Translations under genes and position numbers: made by a program
Shown here: in pieces, positions 17,430 through 26,105 of the stretch
Layout of the letters: each line of letters starts with the position of its first letter
How positions within the stretch are numbered: position 1 is the stretch's first letter
The notes under the pieces: model-generated
What the model saw: the letters and a program-made list of their open reading frames with translations, nothing else
Databases searched by the model: none
What the model was told of the DNA's origin: nothing
DNA from: Flavobacteriales bacterium
Lineage (GTDB): Bacteria > Bacteroidota > Bacteroidia > Flavobacteriales_D > CAJJDF01
NCBI GenBank assembly: GCA_018609055.1
Contig: JABAYJ010000008.1
Span: 230,657-294,656 of the forward strand
Direction: 5' to 3'
DNA length: 64,000 bases

Positions 17430-19693
17430 CTACTCAACTATTAGTTTCTTAGTTATTGAACTCTTTTTTTGATAGAAAGAAACTAAGTACAAACCTTTGG
17501 ATATTACTGTTACATCAATAGTTTCATTATTAAATAGTTCACTAATTAGAATTTTTCCATTCACATCTCTTATTACGATAAGGGTACCTTTTTCAATTCC
17601 CATTACATTTAAAAACCCACTATTATTAGGGTTGGGATAAATTTTTAAGGAAGAAAAATCAGATTCTAAAATAGAGCTGACATTAGAAAAAGTAACAATT
17701 ATAGTATCGTAAAACACACAACCTAATCCATCAGTAATTTGAACCCAAATTGTATTGGAACCCAGTGAAGAGTTTGAGGTGTCTACATTTATTTGTGAAG
17801 TAGTAGCGGAGTTACTCCATAAATATGTTGCTCCAGAGATTGGGGAACCAAGTGTTATCGATTGATTAAGGGCTAATGAAGTGTCATTCCCAAGACTATA
17901 ATTTGAATTAGAAACTACCATTTCAACAGCTAATCTTGGCGAAACACAGTCTCCTTGAGGTCTAAATCCATAATGATAAAAAACTTCTCCGCTAAAATTT
18001 CTTGGTGAGTATGAAGTTCCATAAGTGTGACTAATCCCTGTTCCACTTAATACTTGAATTGTTGAGTTTGATACATTTTGAGCTCCACCAGAATTTTGGT
18101 ATGATAGGTATGAAGAACTAGTTTGTAAATACAAATAAACTCCTAACGTATCATTGGAATTAAGTGTTACAGGAGAAAAAATAACTGTTTTAAAATCACC
18201 AGGATTAGCAACTGTAATATTTTCTGTTCCCCAAGGAACCCAACCAATATTACTCGATTCATGTCCAATATGACTTCCCATTCTATTTAATCCAATTACT
18301 GTTTGTGCACCTACTGAATTCATATTTATCTGAATACTATCAATAGTTAACGTATCGTTTGCAACAATATCAAACATAAATCCATTCCAGTTTGTAGAAG
18401 CATTGGAAGTGGTAAATAAAGAATTACTATAAAACAAATCACCTCTAACAACTTCTGGGTAATAGGTGATTGAGGTTAAGACATTAGACAAATTAAAGTT
18501 ATTTCCATATCCAATAATTTGTCCTCCAACTAAAGAGTCATACCAAATAACTGTATCATTAATAGAATTACCTTGAGCCATAAGCATACCAACACCTCCT
18601 CTACAAATAGTGTCGTTTTGCACAGAAATTAAAGGATGTCCTAAAGTGACTATTTTTTTGTTTTGAGAAGTATCGTTAGACTTTATTGTATCACTACTAA
18701 CTATGTATGATCTCACAGAGAAATCAATAGAATTATAGGTATTAACAACAAGGCTAACAGTATCAATACTGCAACTGTTAATTGCAGAAATGGAAAACGG
18801 AATTATTGAGAAAATACCAGTAGCATTATCTTTAATCTCAAAATTTAAACTTAAATTACTTGAATTATTAGTCCCAATATTTCCAATAACTGCATTGATA
18901 CTTGTATTGCTATCTCCACATGCAGAGATATTTTCAAAATAAATATCATTTAAAACATAATCTAAATATTGAAGTGTATCGGAAACTAGATTTACAATAT
19001 CCTCTGAAACCACTCTATTATAAAGTATTCTATGACCAGCATTATTAAGGTGAGTTCCATCACCAGAATCGTACAAAGTATCAATATCATTATTAGTCCC
19101 AACAATTGTTGTCCAAAAGTCAATGGCATAATTTCCAAAATAATTAAAAATAGAATCTCTTACCTCTGTCTGAATTATTTTTTTTGCTGTATTGGTGTTC
19201 TTAGGTTGTGTTGTACAAACCCACATTTGAACTCCAGCAGTATCTGCTTCGTTATAAAGAGTTATAAAATTTGACATTTGTTCGTTTACATCAAATCCAT
19301 TTGCCCCATCATTTGATGGCATATTAACTATAATAGCATCTGGATTTAAGCTTAGAGCCATTGTTACGTTTTTGGCAGGTGTTACTGCTGGCTTTCCAGT
19401 AGGTGTAAGAAACCAACTAGGCATTATATGATAAGTTGTTGTGCCTCCTACAGCAAGGTTTGTTACTTGATTTGCAGGATTTATATTTTGCAGATATTTT
19501 CTGTATCTATTAACCCATGTACTATCAGATGAGGATGGTCCTGACCCTGCACAGCAGTTGAAGAACCAATTACTACCACATGAATTGGAGTTAATTTTGC
19601 ACAAGGACTAATTGTTATTTGAGAAAATGATAAGTTGCTTATCAAATAAAAACAAGTGATTAATGTAAACCTTAATAAAAGTGATTTATGCAT
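17430..19693 (-). pseudogene. secreted SGNH/GDSL hydrolase with T9SS sorting domain, frameshifted
   Basis: Two reading frames make up one gene. The first (ATG at 19693) encodes a signal peptide and the start of an SGNH hydrolase, IHVVVIGSSTA, with the catalytic Ser block. The second frame continues AGSGPSSSDSTWVNRYRKYL, AVGG, IVNMPSNDG and, much later, DGTHLNNAGH (blocks II, III and V). The frames join cleanly if two bases are removed around 19550-19553, where TGCACAGC replaces an expected TGCAGC. The later part has an Ig-like/CARDB region, adhesion-type repeats, and a C-terminal T9SS sorting domain (LKIYPNPNNSGF to GLYLVSFYQKK). Without the shift it would be a surface-exported esterase-like protein of ~750 residues. 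Sequencing error is possible. Confidence 0.8.
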
Positions 19694-19719
19694 TCTTAAA
19701 AATACCTAAATGAATCTGA

Positions 19720-20229
19720 TTATACTAAAAAATCAAGAGATGCTTTTTTTGCATCCAAACTAGACACCTTGAAAGGAGCTTGCCCATAATATTTTTTTCT
19801 TTTTTTAAGAAGTTGATTTATCTTTTCTTCCAGTTCGATATCAGATAAATCGGATAATAATGGTCTTTTTTGTTTGGCATTTTTCAGCCTATTTATTACA
19901 CTCTTAGGATCAATATCAAGATAAACTACCTTCCCATTTTTTAACATTTTGTTCAACCTATGTTGATTACAACTCATTCCTCCACCTGTTGATATAACAG
20001 TGTTACTATCTCTCTCAAGAATCTCGTTTAGAGCATATTTCTCTAGTATTCTGAAATATTTTTCTCCGTATTGATTAAAAATATCAGGGATAGATTTTCC
20101 TTCTTTTTGTTCGATATAGTTATCGGTATCAACAAAATTATATTCTAGCTCTTTGGCTATTCTTTTACCAAAAGTAGATTTTCCACTAGCCATAAATCCA
20201 ATAACAAAAATGAATTTAGGATTCTTCAT
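19720..20229 (-). CDS. aroK: shikimate kinase
   Basis: A 169-residue shikimate kinase (shikimate + ATP to shikimate 3-phosphate). The P-loop is GFMASGKST at 11-19, the shikimate-binding Asp/Arg lie in VDTDNYIEQ (DTD at 34-36) and the YFRILEKYAL segment, and the glycine triplet is in ISTGGGMSC. The lid arginine is present in KQKRPLL, and the C-terminal adenine-loop helix is KKRKKYYGQAP. Size and order are standard. The start overlaps the end of the YihY-family gene by 14 bp, so it is the last gene of a minus-strand operon with BT_3928 and possibly DUF1599. The P-loop has Ala where Gly is more usual (M-A-S-G-K), which other kinases tolerate. Confidence 0.95.
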   Translation of the reverse strand: MKNPKFIFVIGFMASGKSTFGKRIAKELEYNFVDTDNYIEQKEGKSIPDIFNQYGEKYFRILEKYALNEILERDSNTVISTGGGMSCNQHRLNKMLKNGKVVYLDIDPKSVINRLKNAKQKRPLLSDLSDIELEEKINQLLKKRKKYYGQAPFKVSSLDAKKASLDFLV

Positions 20230-21151
20230 TTAATATAGATTTTGTGTTGTTTCGTGCAAAAAGCTCAAAGCCTAATATCAGAATAGTTGTAGAGATATTT
20301 ATCCAAATAAGAAACACTATTAATGAACCAATAGAACCATAAAGCTTATTGTAGGAGTTAAAATTATCGATATATACACTCATTCCTATTGAGGCTAAAA
20401 TGATTAAAATGGTAGCCCAAGTTGCACCAGCAGAAACAATTTTCCAGCTCTTTCTATTGATTAATGCCACATTGTATAAAGTGGAAATAGAAATGATGAA
20501 TAAAAACAGAACAGCTATCCATTTAAGAGCTCGCATACCAATAGCTACCCAATCACTTTCAATAATATAAGAACTGATAACGTAAGAGATGACATTTTCG
20601 CTAAATAGGATTAATGCAAATCCTATAATCATCATAAGAGTAATTGTAATCATTAGAAACAAAGACATTAACCTTTGTTTTATTGGATTTCGCTTAACCT
20701 CTACTTGGTATGATTTTGAAAAAGTATTAAGGATAGAATTTATAATTGTTGAGGAATAATAAATTGTAAGAATAAACCCAACTGACAAAAACCCCGTGTG
20801 CTTCTTAAAAATTAAATCTTCAATAGTTTGGTTAATTATGTCGCCTACATTACTAGGTAAAATCCCAGTAATCCCATTCAACAATTCGTTCTGGAAATCA
20901 GGAATAGGAACATAAGGAATTAGCGATAATAATAGAATTACTGCTGGAAATAAAGAGATAAAAAGTTTAAAGGAAATTGCAGCACTTTTGGTTGCAATAT
21001 CACTTCGAAGAAATGCTTCAATAGTAAACTTCACCCCTTCATATAAACTCATTCCTTCTAAACCAGGAAGGGTTATTTTCTTAAACACATTCCTCCCAAA
21101 TTTCACAGGCTTACTGTAACGAACGGTGGTGAAAATTTGTTTAAAATTCAT
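20216..21151 (-). CDS. YihY/virulence factor BrkB family membrane protein
   Basis: A 311-residue polytopic protein with about six hydrophobic helices. The YihY/BrkB fold is recognised by AAISFKLFISLFPAVILLLS (residues about 58-77, usually A.AaY..lfSLFPlll), a SVGFILTIYYSSTIINSI segment, and the C-terminal SYNKLYGSIGSLIVFLIWIN block, the most conserved stretch in the family. Once misnamed ribonuclease BN, the family has no proven function; a transport or lipid role has been suggested. It starts directly after the BT_3928 stop and overlaps aroK by 14 bp, so the three genes are likely co-transcribed. Confidence 0.92.
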   Translation of the reverse strand: MNFKQIFTTVRYSKPVKFGRNVFKKITLPGLEGMSLYEGVKFTIEAFLRSDIATKSAAISFKLFISLFPAVILLLSLIPYVPIPDFQNELLNGITGILPSNVGDIINQTIEDLIFKKHTGFLSVGFILTIYYSSTIINSILNTFSKSYQVEVKRNPIKQRLMSLFLMITITLMMIIGFALILFSENVISYVISSYIIESDWVAIGMRALKWIAVLFLFIISISTLYNVALINRKSWKIVSAGATWATILIILASIGMSVYIDNFNSYNKLYGSIGSLIVFLIWINISTTILILGFELFARNNTKSILNEES

Positions 21152-22846
21152 TTATTTAAGCTTAGAAATATACTTTTCCAATCTCTTAGGACTAGGTACT
21201 CTGTTCTTATCCCATTTACCAAGAATTACTCCTCCTTTCATCAACACAACTCCAGGATTGGAACGAATAATCGTTTTCAATATTTTTTCATCTGCCGAAG
21301 CAAAATCAAACTCAACATTGTTTGCATTCTTAAAGTCTTCAGCTAAGTAATCTTTAGCAGTAGCTGCATAAAATTTATATCCTTTTGCTTGAGCATGAGT
21401 ATATAACTCATTAATTTTTACAAATGCTTTTTCTTTAGAAAGAGATAAATCCCAAGTCACTACAAGTAGTAAATACTCTTCACTTCCTAGTATATCAGCA
21501 TTAATTACATCATCATTAAAATCGAAGTCTAGAGGAATCTTAGGTTCATACCCAGGCACTTCTACAAATGGTGCAGAACTTTGCTTTTTATATCCTTTAG
21601 CCTTCCATTCTTCCTCTTTGTAATCTTTCTTTTCTACTTCAACTATATCACCAGTTTTTTTGTTTATTAAAACATATACAAAATCCCAGTTCTCCCACAA
21701 TTTCTCAGATGAGTACAGTGTACTAGAAAATTTCTTTCTTTCTCCAGTCTCTTTGTTTTGCAAATAGTACATAGTTGCATAAACAGGTGGTAATAGGTTT
21801 GCTCTTTTTAATGAATCCATTGCAAACACTTCTGCATTTTGCATTACTAAGTCTTCATATCTGTAAGTTATTTCTTGCATTAACTCAGTTTTTCTTTCAT
21901 TTTTTAATGAATCTGAAAGATTGGCTATTTGATAAATACTGTCTGTTGCTAATAAAATAAGAACATCCTTTTCAATTGCATCAGCATAAGTAGGCATATT
22001 TTTAGCTATTTCAGCATCCATTATTTCTTGCTTAAAATCATCAGAGGATTTTCTTAACTCAGCCACATTGTTTCCAACTGCATAAGGTCTGTAATCTTTT
22101 ACTGGTAAGTAAGTAAGAGTGTACCAAGCAAATGCACTCGATATACCGATTAGCATTGCAATAATTACCCATTCTCTTCCTTTACGCACATAAAACCATT
22201 TGATAATTACATACAAAATAGTTGCTATTGCAATAAAAGCCAATGGCATCCACCATCCAAAAACATAACCTCCAAATCCTGCAGTGAACAACAAAGCTCC
22301 ACCTAAAATGATCTTGTCTTTTCGTTCGTTATTTAGTTTTTGAGATTTAAATCCAAAGAATAAAAAGATGGTGAAAAATAAGAGTACCATGTCTTTTTGG
22401 AAAGATTCCCATGGTGTTAACGATCTACCCAACGAACCTTTAAGTGCATCACCAAAACATCCACAATCTAATACACACTGTCGATTTGTAGTTATAGTTT
22501 CTCCTGTTTCACCAACATAAGTAACTATTTCATAAGGATCGCATTGTGCTGTGTAATAAGTTAAGAATCCAAAAAAGACTAAGAAGGCAGAAATGAAAAT
22601 AACTGTTAGTTTATATTTTGTTCCAAATAATAAAGAAAGCCCTAAAACTACTTCGGCTACACAAACCAAAATGGCTATTGGAAGTGCAAAATTTTCGAAC
22701 ATAGTCCAAAAAGAACCAAGAGCTGCTGGCTCAAAATACTCTTCTAGTTTATAAGAGAAACCTAAGGCATCATTTGCCTTAATTAGTCCAGAAACAACAA
22801 ACACAGATCCAACAACAATTCGAGCTATATAAATAAGGTATTTCAT
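21152..22846 (-). CDS. BT_3928 family protein: DoxX/MauE-like membrane domain with degenerate thioredoxin-like C-terminus
   Basis: A 564-residue Bacteroidota-specific membrane protein. The first ~160 residues are a four-helix DoxX/MauE-type domain (VVGSVFVVSGLIKANDALGF) containing a cysteine-rich loop CVLDCGCFGD between helices. Further membrane segments lie at about 180-265. A soluble part ends in a thioredoxin-like domain (about 455-564, LLVVTWDLSLSKEKAFVKIN, then NPGVVLMKGGVILGKW). The position where CxxC would lie reads TWDLSL, so it cannot act as a dithiol oxidoreductase itself. MauE relatives help disulfide formation, so a role in envelope redox is plausible but unproven. It is followed immediately by the YihY gene. 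The start at 22846 opens helix 1. Confidence 0.88.
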   Translation of the reverse strand: MKYLIYIARIVVGSVFVVSGLIKANDALGFSYKLEEYFEPAALGSFWTMFENFALPIAILVCVAEVVLGLSLLFGTKYKLTVIFISAFLVFFGFLTYYTAQCDPYEIVTYVGETGETITTNRQCVLDCGCFGDALKGSLGRSLTPWESFQKDMVLLFFTIFLFFGFKSQKLNNERKDKIILGGALLFTAGFGGYVFGWWMPLAFIAIATILYVIIKWFYVRKGREWVIIAMLIGISSAFAWYTLTYLPVKDYRPYAVGNNVAELRKSSDDFKQEIMDAEIAKNMPTYADAIEKDVLILLATDSIYQIANLSDSLKNERKTELMQEITYRYEDLVMQNAEVFAMDSLKRANLLPPVYATMYYLQNKETGERKKFSSTLYSSEKLWENWDFVYVLINKKTGDIVEVEKKDYKEEEWKAKGYKKQSSAPFVEVPGYEPKIPLDFDFNDDVINADILGSEEYLLLVVTWDLSLSKEKAFVKINELYTHAQAKGYKFYAATAKDYLAEDFKNANNVEFDFASADEKILKTIIRSNPGVVLMKGGVILGKWDKNRVPSPKRLEKYISKLK

Positions 22847-22920
22847 AGTATTTTGGTTTAAAAAATTAAATTAAATTTAAGTATAAATTATCGACAATGT
22901 ATTTAAGCTAAGACGAATAA

Positions 22921-23466
22921 CTAATAATTAACTTTCTCACTCATTTGTATTAAAGCGAATACCGCATAATTAATCATGTCATAGTAATTAGCATCAATCC
23001 CTTCGCTCATTATAGTTTCTCCTTTGTTATCTTCTATTTGTTTCACTCTTAATAATTTCATCAAAATTAAATCAGTAAAAGAAGAAACTCTCATGTCTCT
23101 CCAAGCTTCACCATAATCATGGTTTTTAGTTTCCATTAGTGATTTAGCTTCCAAAAAATATTTTTTATATAGATTTTGAGCTACTTTCGTTTCCAACTCA
23201 AGATTCTTATCATCAGTTAATTCCAACTGAATAATTGCCATTACACAATAGTTAATGATTCCAATAAATTCATCTTCTATACCCTCTCCTACTTTGCTAT
23301 ATCCATTTTCTTCAAGCGTTCTTATCCTTTGAGCTTTTATAAAAATTTGATCAGTTAACGAGCTTGTTCTTAATATTCTCCAAGCAGTACCATAATCTTT
23401 GGTTTTTTTGGTAAAAATGTCTTCACATTTACTTATAATTGTGTCGTATTGCTGAGAAGTATTCAT
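22921..23466 (-). CDS. DUF1599 domain protein
   Basis: A 181-residue cytoplasmic protein built of two copies of the same ~65-residue unit. Each has K..DYG.AWR..R.SS.TD.I..K..R, first at about residues 20-84 (KTKDYGTAWRILRTSSLTDQ) and again at about 112-175 (NHDYGEAWRDMRVSSFTDL). DUF1599 is conserved in Bacteroidota and usually sits near folP, as here, where folP is divergent with only 24 bp between the two ATGs. Its function is unknown; the all-helical repeat with conserved Asp/Arg hints at a nucleotide-related or MazG-like fold, but that is speculation. It is followed after 74 bp by the BT_3928 gene on the same strand. Confidence 0.88.
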   Translation of the reverse strand: MNTSQQYDTIISKCEDIFTKKTKDYGTAWRILRTSSLTDQIFIKAQRIRTLEENGYSKVGEGIEDEFIGIINYCVMAIIQLELTDDKNLELETKVAQNLYKKYFLEAKSLMETKNHDYGEAWRDMRVSSFTDLILMKLLRVKQIEDNKGETIMSEGIDANYYDMINYAVFALIQMSEKVNY

Positions 23467-23490
23467 CTTATTAGAGCTAATGTATTTAGT

Positions 23491-24321
23491 ATGACTATTA
23501 ACTGTAAAGATAAATTATTAAATCTGGATTCCCCAATAGTAATGGGAATTTTAAATGTTACTCCCGACTCTTTTTTTGATGGAGGAAATTACGAGTTGGA
23601 ATCCGATATTTTACAACAAACTAAAACAATGTTGCACGAAGGCGCAACCATTATTGATGTTGGTGGATATTCATCTAAACCAGGAGCAGAAGAAGTGAGC
23701 GAGCAAGAAGAACTTAATCGAGTTATTCCTGCAATTGAAACAATCTTAAAAAACTATCCTGAAACAATAATTTCGATTGATACTTTTAGAAGCAAAGTTG
23801 CAATAAAAGCAGTTAAAGCTGGAGCAAGTATAATTAACGACATATCTGCTGGTGAAATGGATAGCAATATGTTTAATACAGTAAAACAACTACAAGTTCC
23901 TTATTGCATTATGCACATGAAAGGAACTCCACAAAACATGCAGAAAGAACCAAAATATGACAATGTAGTTACTGAGGTTTATCAATACTTACATAAAAAA
24001 GTAGCTGAACTGAATAGACTCGGAGTAAATGACATAATAATAGATTTAGGCTTTGGTTTTGGAAAAACGATTGAACACAATTATGAATTACTAGCTCATT
24101 TATCTAATTTTAAATCGCTTAACTGTCCTGTTTTAGTAGGTATATCTCGAAAATCTATGATATACAAAACTCTTGGAGTATCAGCTATAGAAGCCTTGAA
24201 TGGAACAACAGCTTTACATTCAATTGCTCTCCAAAGTGGAGGTAATATTTTAAGAGTTCATGATGTAAAAGAAGCTGCTGAAGTAATCTTTCTTAATAAT
24301 AAACTAAATGAAAATGAATAA
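23491..24321 (+). CDS. folP: dihydropteroate synthase
   Basis: A 276-residue TIM-barrel enzyme condensing p-aminobenzoate with 6-hydroxymethyl-dihydropterin diphosphate in folate synthesis. Diagnostic motifs are MGILNVTPDSFFDGG (loop 1), ATIIDVGGYSSKPGAEEVS (loop 2, pABA/pyrophosphate binding), SIDTFRSKVA, INDISAGEMD, IMHMKGTPQNMQ, IDLGFGFGKT (usually DPGFGFGK) and VGISRKSM near the end. I place the start at the ATG at 23491; the frame is open to 23449, but the extra residues overlap DUF1599 and precede the conserved region. It overlaps the following lipoprotein gene by 14 bp. Sulfonamide-target residues look conserved by eye. Confidence 0.95.
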   Translation: MTINCKDKLLNLDSPIVMGILNVTPDSFFDGGNYELESDILQQTKTMLHEGATIIDVGGYSSKPGAEEVSEQEELNRVIPAIETILKNYPETIISIDTFRSKVAIKAVKAGASIINDISAGEMDSNMFNTVKQLQVPYCIMHMKGTPQNMQKEPKYDNVVTEVYQYLHKKVAELNRLGVNDIIIDLGFGFGKTIEHNYELLAHLSNFKSLNCPVLVGISRKSMIYKTLGVSAIEALNGTTALHSIALQSGGNILRVHDVKEAAEVIFLNNKLNENE

Positions 24322-24781
24322 ACTAATTGCACTTTTTATATTGATAACCTTATCAAGTTGTACTCTGACTCAAGAGCCTGATTTTGTAAAACTAGATGAT
24401 TATAAAATCATTACACTAAATAAAAATGAAATAAAATTAAGCGCAGATTCTTATTTCCTAAATCCTAATGATGTGGGCTGTGAAGTTGTAAAAACTGATA
24501 TAGAACTCCTAGTAAATGGATTATATGTTAGCAAAGTGAATCAACCAAACTCAATCTCGTTAAGTGCTGGTAAAGAATTTACAGTCCCATTAATTGTTTC
24601 AGTCCCTACAAGTTCCATATTAAAAGATAAAAAAGGAATACTTGGAGGTGTATTAAGTGGATTATTCAACAAAAATATTAAGATTAAATACAAAGGAATA
24701 ATTACCTTAAAAAAAGCTGGATTTGAATACAATGTAGATATTGAGGGGGAAGAGGTGTTAAAGGATTTTAAGAAAATTTGA
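24308..24781 (+). CDS. LEA type 2 / water-stress domain lipoprotein
   Basis: A 157-residue predicted lipoprotein (lipobox LSSC, Cys at residue 18) with a domain resembling LEA14/WHy immunoglobulin-like proteins. The ISLSAGKEFTVPLIVSVPTS segment and the KIKYKGIITLKK strand match the LEA_2 pattern. Bacterial members are anchored in the membrane with unknown role. The gene begins inside folP: ATG at 24308 or 24314 (MKMNK), overlapping the folP stop by up to 14 bp, so it is translated from the folP transcript. The choice between the two ATGs cannot be made from the sequence. Confidence 0.72.
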   Translation: MKMNKLIALFILITLSSCTLTQEPDFVKLDDYKIITLNKNEIKLSADSYFLNPNDVGCEVVKTDIELLVNGLYVSKVNQPNSISLSAGKEFTVPLIVSVPTSSILKDKKGILGGVLSGLFNKNIKIKYKGIITLKKAGFEYNVDIEGEEVLKDFKKI

Positions 24782-24813
24782 GAAAATTGAAAGCTTTCTT
24801 TTTAAGAACTAGC

Positions 24814-24821
24814 TAATTTTG
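24814..24821 (+). promoter_or_regulatory. -7 promoter element for the 24857 lipoprotein
   Basis: TAATTTTG fits the Bacteroidota -7 consensus TAnnTTTG exactly. The expected transcription start is near 24827, giving a ~30-nt leader before the ATG at 24857. A TTG at 24787-24789 is 24 bp upstream of the box, slightly beyond the usual -33 spacing. Confidence 0.5.
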
Positions 24822-24856
24822 TGTAGATTTAAGTATTAACCTAAATAATCAAAACT

Positions 24857-25174
24857 ATGAAAAGGAATTTAATAATGGCTTTTGCCACAGTTGGAATACT
24901 TGCATCATGCGGAGGTGGAGCTTCTAAAGAAGAAGTGAAAGCTGGAGCTGATAAAATGTGTAAATGTATGGCTGACAAAACTGCTGAAAGAGGAGACGTG
25001 AGTGATGCACTTGCAGCATCTTCTGCTGCTATGGATTACGCTTTATGCGGATTAGATTTAGCATTTGATGGAGTAGATGCTTCTACAGATGATTTTTCTG
25101 CTGCTATTTCTGAAAGCTGTCCAGAATATGCTGAAACGCAAGCTGAATATGCTAAAACATTAAAAGAAAACTAA
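24857..25174 (+). CDS. small cysteine-containing lipoprotein, function unknown
   Basis: A 105-residue predicted lipoprotein: hydrophobic N-terminus followed by lipobox ILASC (Cys18) and a glycine spacer. The mature part is helical, alanine-rich and acidic, with cysteines in MCKCMADK, YALCGLDL and ESCPEYAE that could form disulfides or bind a ligand. Similar small Cys-containing lipoproteins occur in Bacteroidota, but I do not recognise a named family. The gene has its own promoter-like -7 box and stands between folP/LEA and the convergent alpha/beta hydrolase. Confidence 0.65.
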   Translation: MKRNLIMAFATVGILASCGGGASKEEVKAGADKMCKCMADKTAERGDVSDALAASSAAMDYALCGLDLAFDGVDASTDDFSAAISESCPEYAETQAEYAKTLKEN

Positions 25175-25186
25175 ACCTAGTTAACT

Positions 25187-26026
25187 TTATAAAAAAAGTA
25201 TGGATTCGCCAACTAACTTAACTAAATCACTTGGTAATTCATTGAATTGAAATGGATGATTGGAACCAAAAGTATGACCTGCATTCTCAATAATTATAAT
25301 TTGAGAATTAGGAATTAGATCATTTAATTTTTCAGCCTCTTCAACAGGAACAACTGTATCCACTGACCCATGAATGATACAAAAAGGATTGGTTATTTTC
25401 TTTCCAATTTTTTCAATATTTAACTCCGCTATGTTCATTTGCGTGTTTTCATAAAACTGAAAATATAGTGGCATTTCTTGTTTTGTTCTCCCATTAGTTT
25501 GGTAAACAACTCCATCTTGTTTCCATTCTTCAGTATCTCCAGGAAGTCTTTCGGTTAAATTATATACACTAGCCCAAGTAATTGCTTTCTTTATTCTAGG
25601 GTCTTTGGCTGAAGCTAAACTCACTATTCCTCCACCTCTACTGTGACCAATTACATAAATATTACTTGTATCGAATAAATCCTTAAACTCATTTTCATCA
25701 GAAACTACCCAATCAATCACTGCGTTTAAATCAAATAATTCTTTGCTGTAATTGTTATTTCCAAATGCTTCTAAGTCATCAAAATCAGTTGGTTTATTTA
25801 TTGTAACTCCATTGTGTGAAAAATTGAATTTAACGAAATTAAATCCCTGACTAGCAAATTCTTCTGCAACCAAATTCCAACATCCCCAATCTTTAAATCC
25901 TTTATACCCATGACAAAAAATTACCACTGGTTGTTTAGTTAATTCTTTGGAGTTAAGAACAATATCCATTCCCATTTCACGAGTATTGGATCCTCTTATT
26001 ACCAATTCTTTTTTTGTGAGTACCAT
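25187..26026 (-). CDS. alpha/beta hydrolase
   Basis: A 279-residue cytoplasmic serine hydrolase. The oxyanion-hole strand VVIFCHGYKGFKDWG (residues 34-48) and the nucleophile elbow GHSRGG (S129) are clear. The acid Asp is likely in IIHGSVDTVVP and the catalytic His in ENAGHTFGSNHPF. This resembles prolyl-oligopeptidase/dienelactone-hydrolase-like esterases. The cap region contains WKQDGVVYQTNGRTKQEMPL. No signal peptide. It converges on the small lipoprotein gene with 12 bp between the stops, and its start is 79 bp from the divergent kdsD-like gene. Substrate unknown. Confidence 0.88.
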   Translation of the reverse strand: MVLTKKELVIRGSNTREMGMDIVLNSKELTKQPVVIFCHGYKGFKDWGCWNLVAEEFASQGFNFVKFNFSHNGVTINKPTDFDDLEAFGNNNYSKELFDLNAVIDWVVSDENEFKDLFDTSNIYVIGHSRGGGIVSLASAKDPRIKKAITWASVYNLTERLPGDTEEWKQDGVVYQTNGRTKQEMPLYFQFYENTQMNIAELNIEKIGKKITNPFCIIHGSVDTVVPVEEAEKLNDLIPNSQIIIIENAGHTFGSNHPFQFNELPSDLVKLVGESILFL

Positions 26027-26077
26027 AATTTTAAATATCGATTCCCTTAAATTTAATCAAAACTTACCATTATTACT

Positions 26078-26085
26078 TACCTTTG
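26078..26085 (+). promoter_or_regulatory. -7 promoter element for kdsD-kdsA with flanking TTACC/GGTAA repeats
   Basis: TACCTTTG matches TAnnTTTG and lies 20 bp before the ATG of the kdsD-like gene. No TTG is found at the expected -33 distance. TTACC occurs at 26064, 26077 and 26096, and GGTAA at 26087, so the box is embedded in an inverted-repeat cluster that could be an operator. Confidence 0.45.
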
Positions 26086-26105
26086 AGGTAAATTATTACC
26101 CAATT

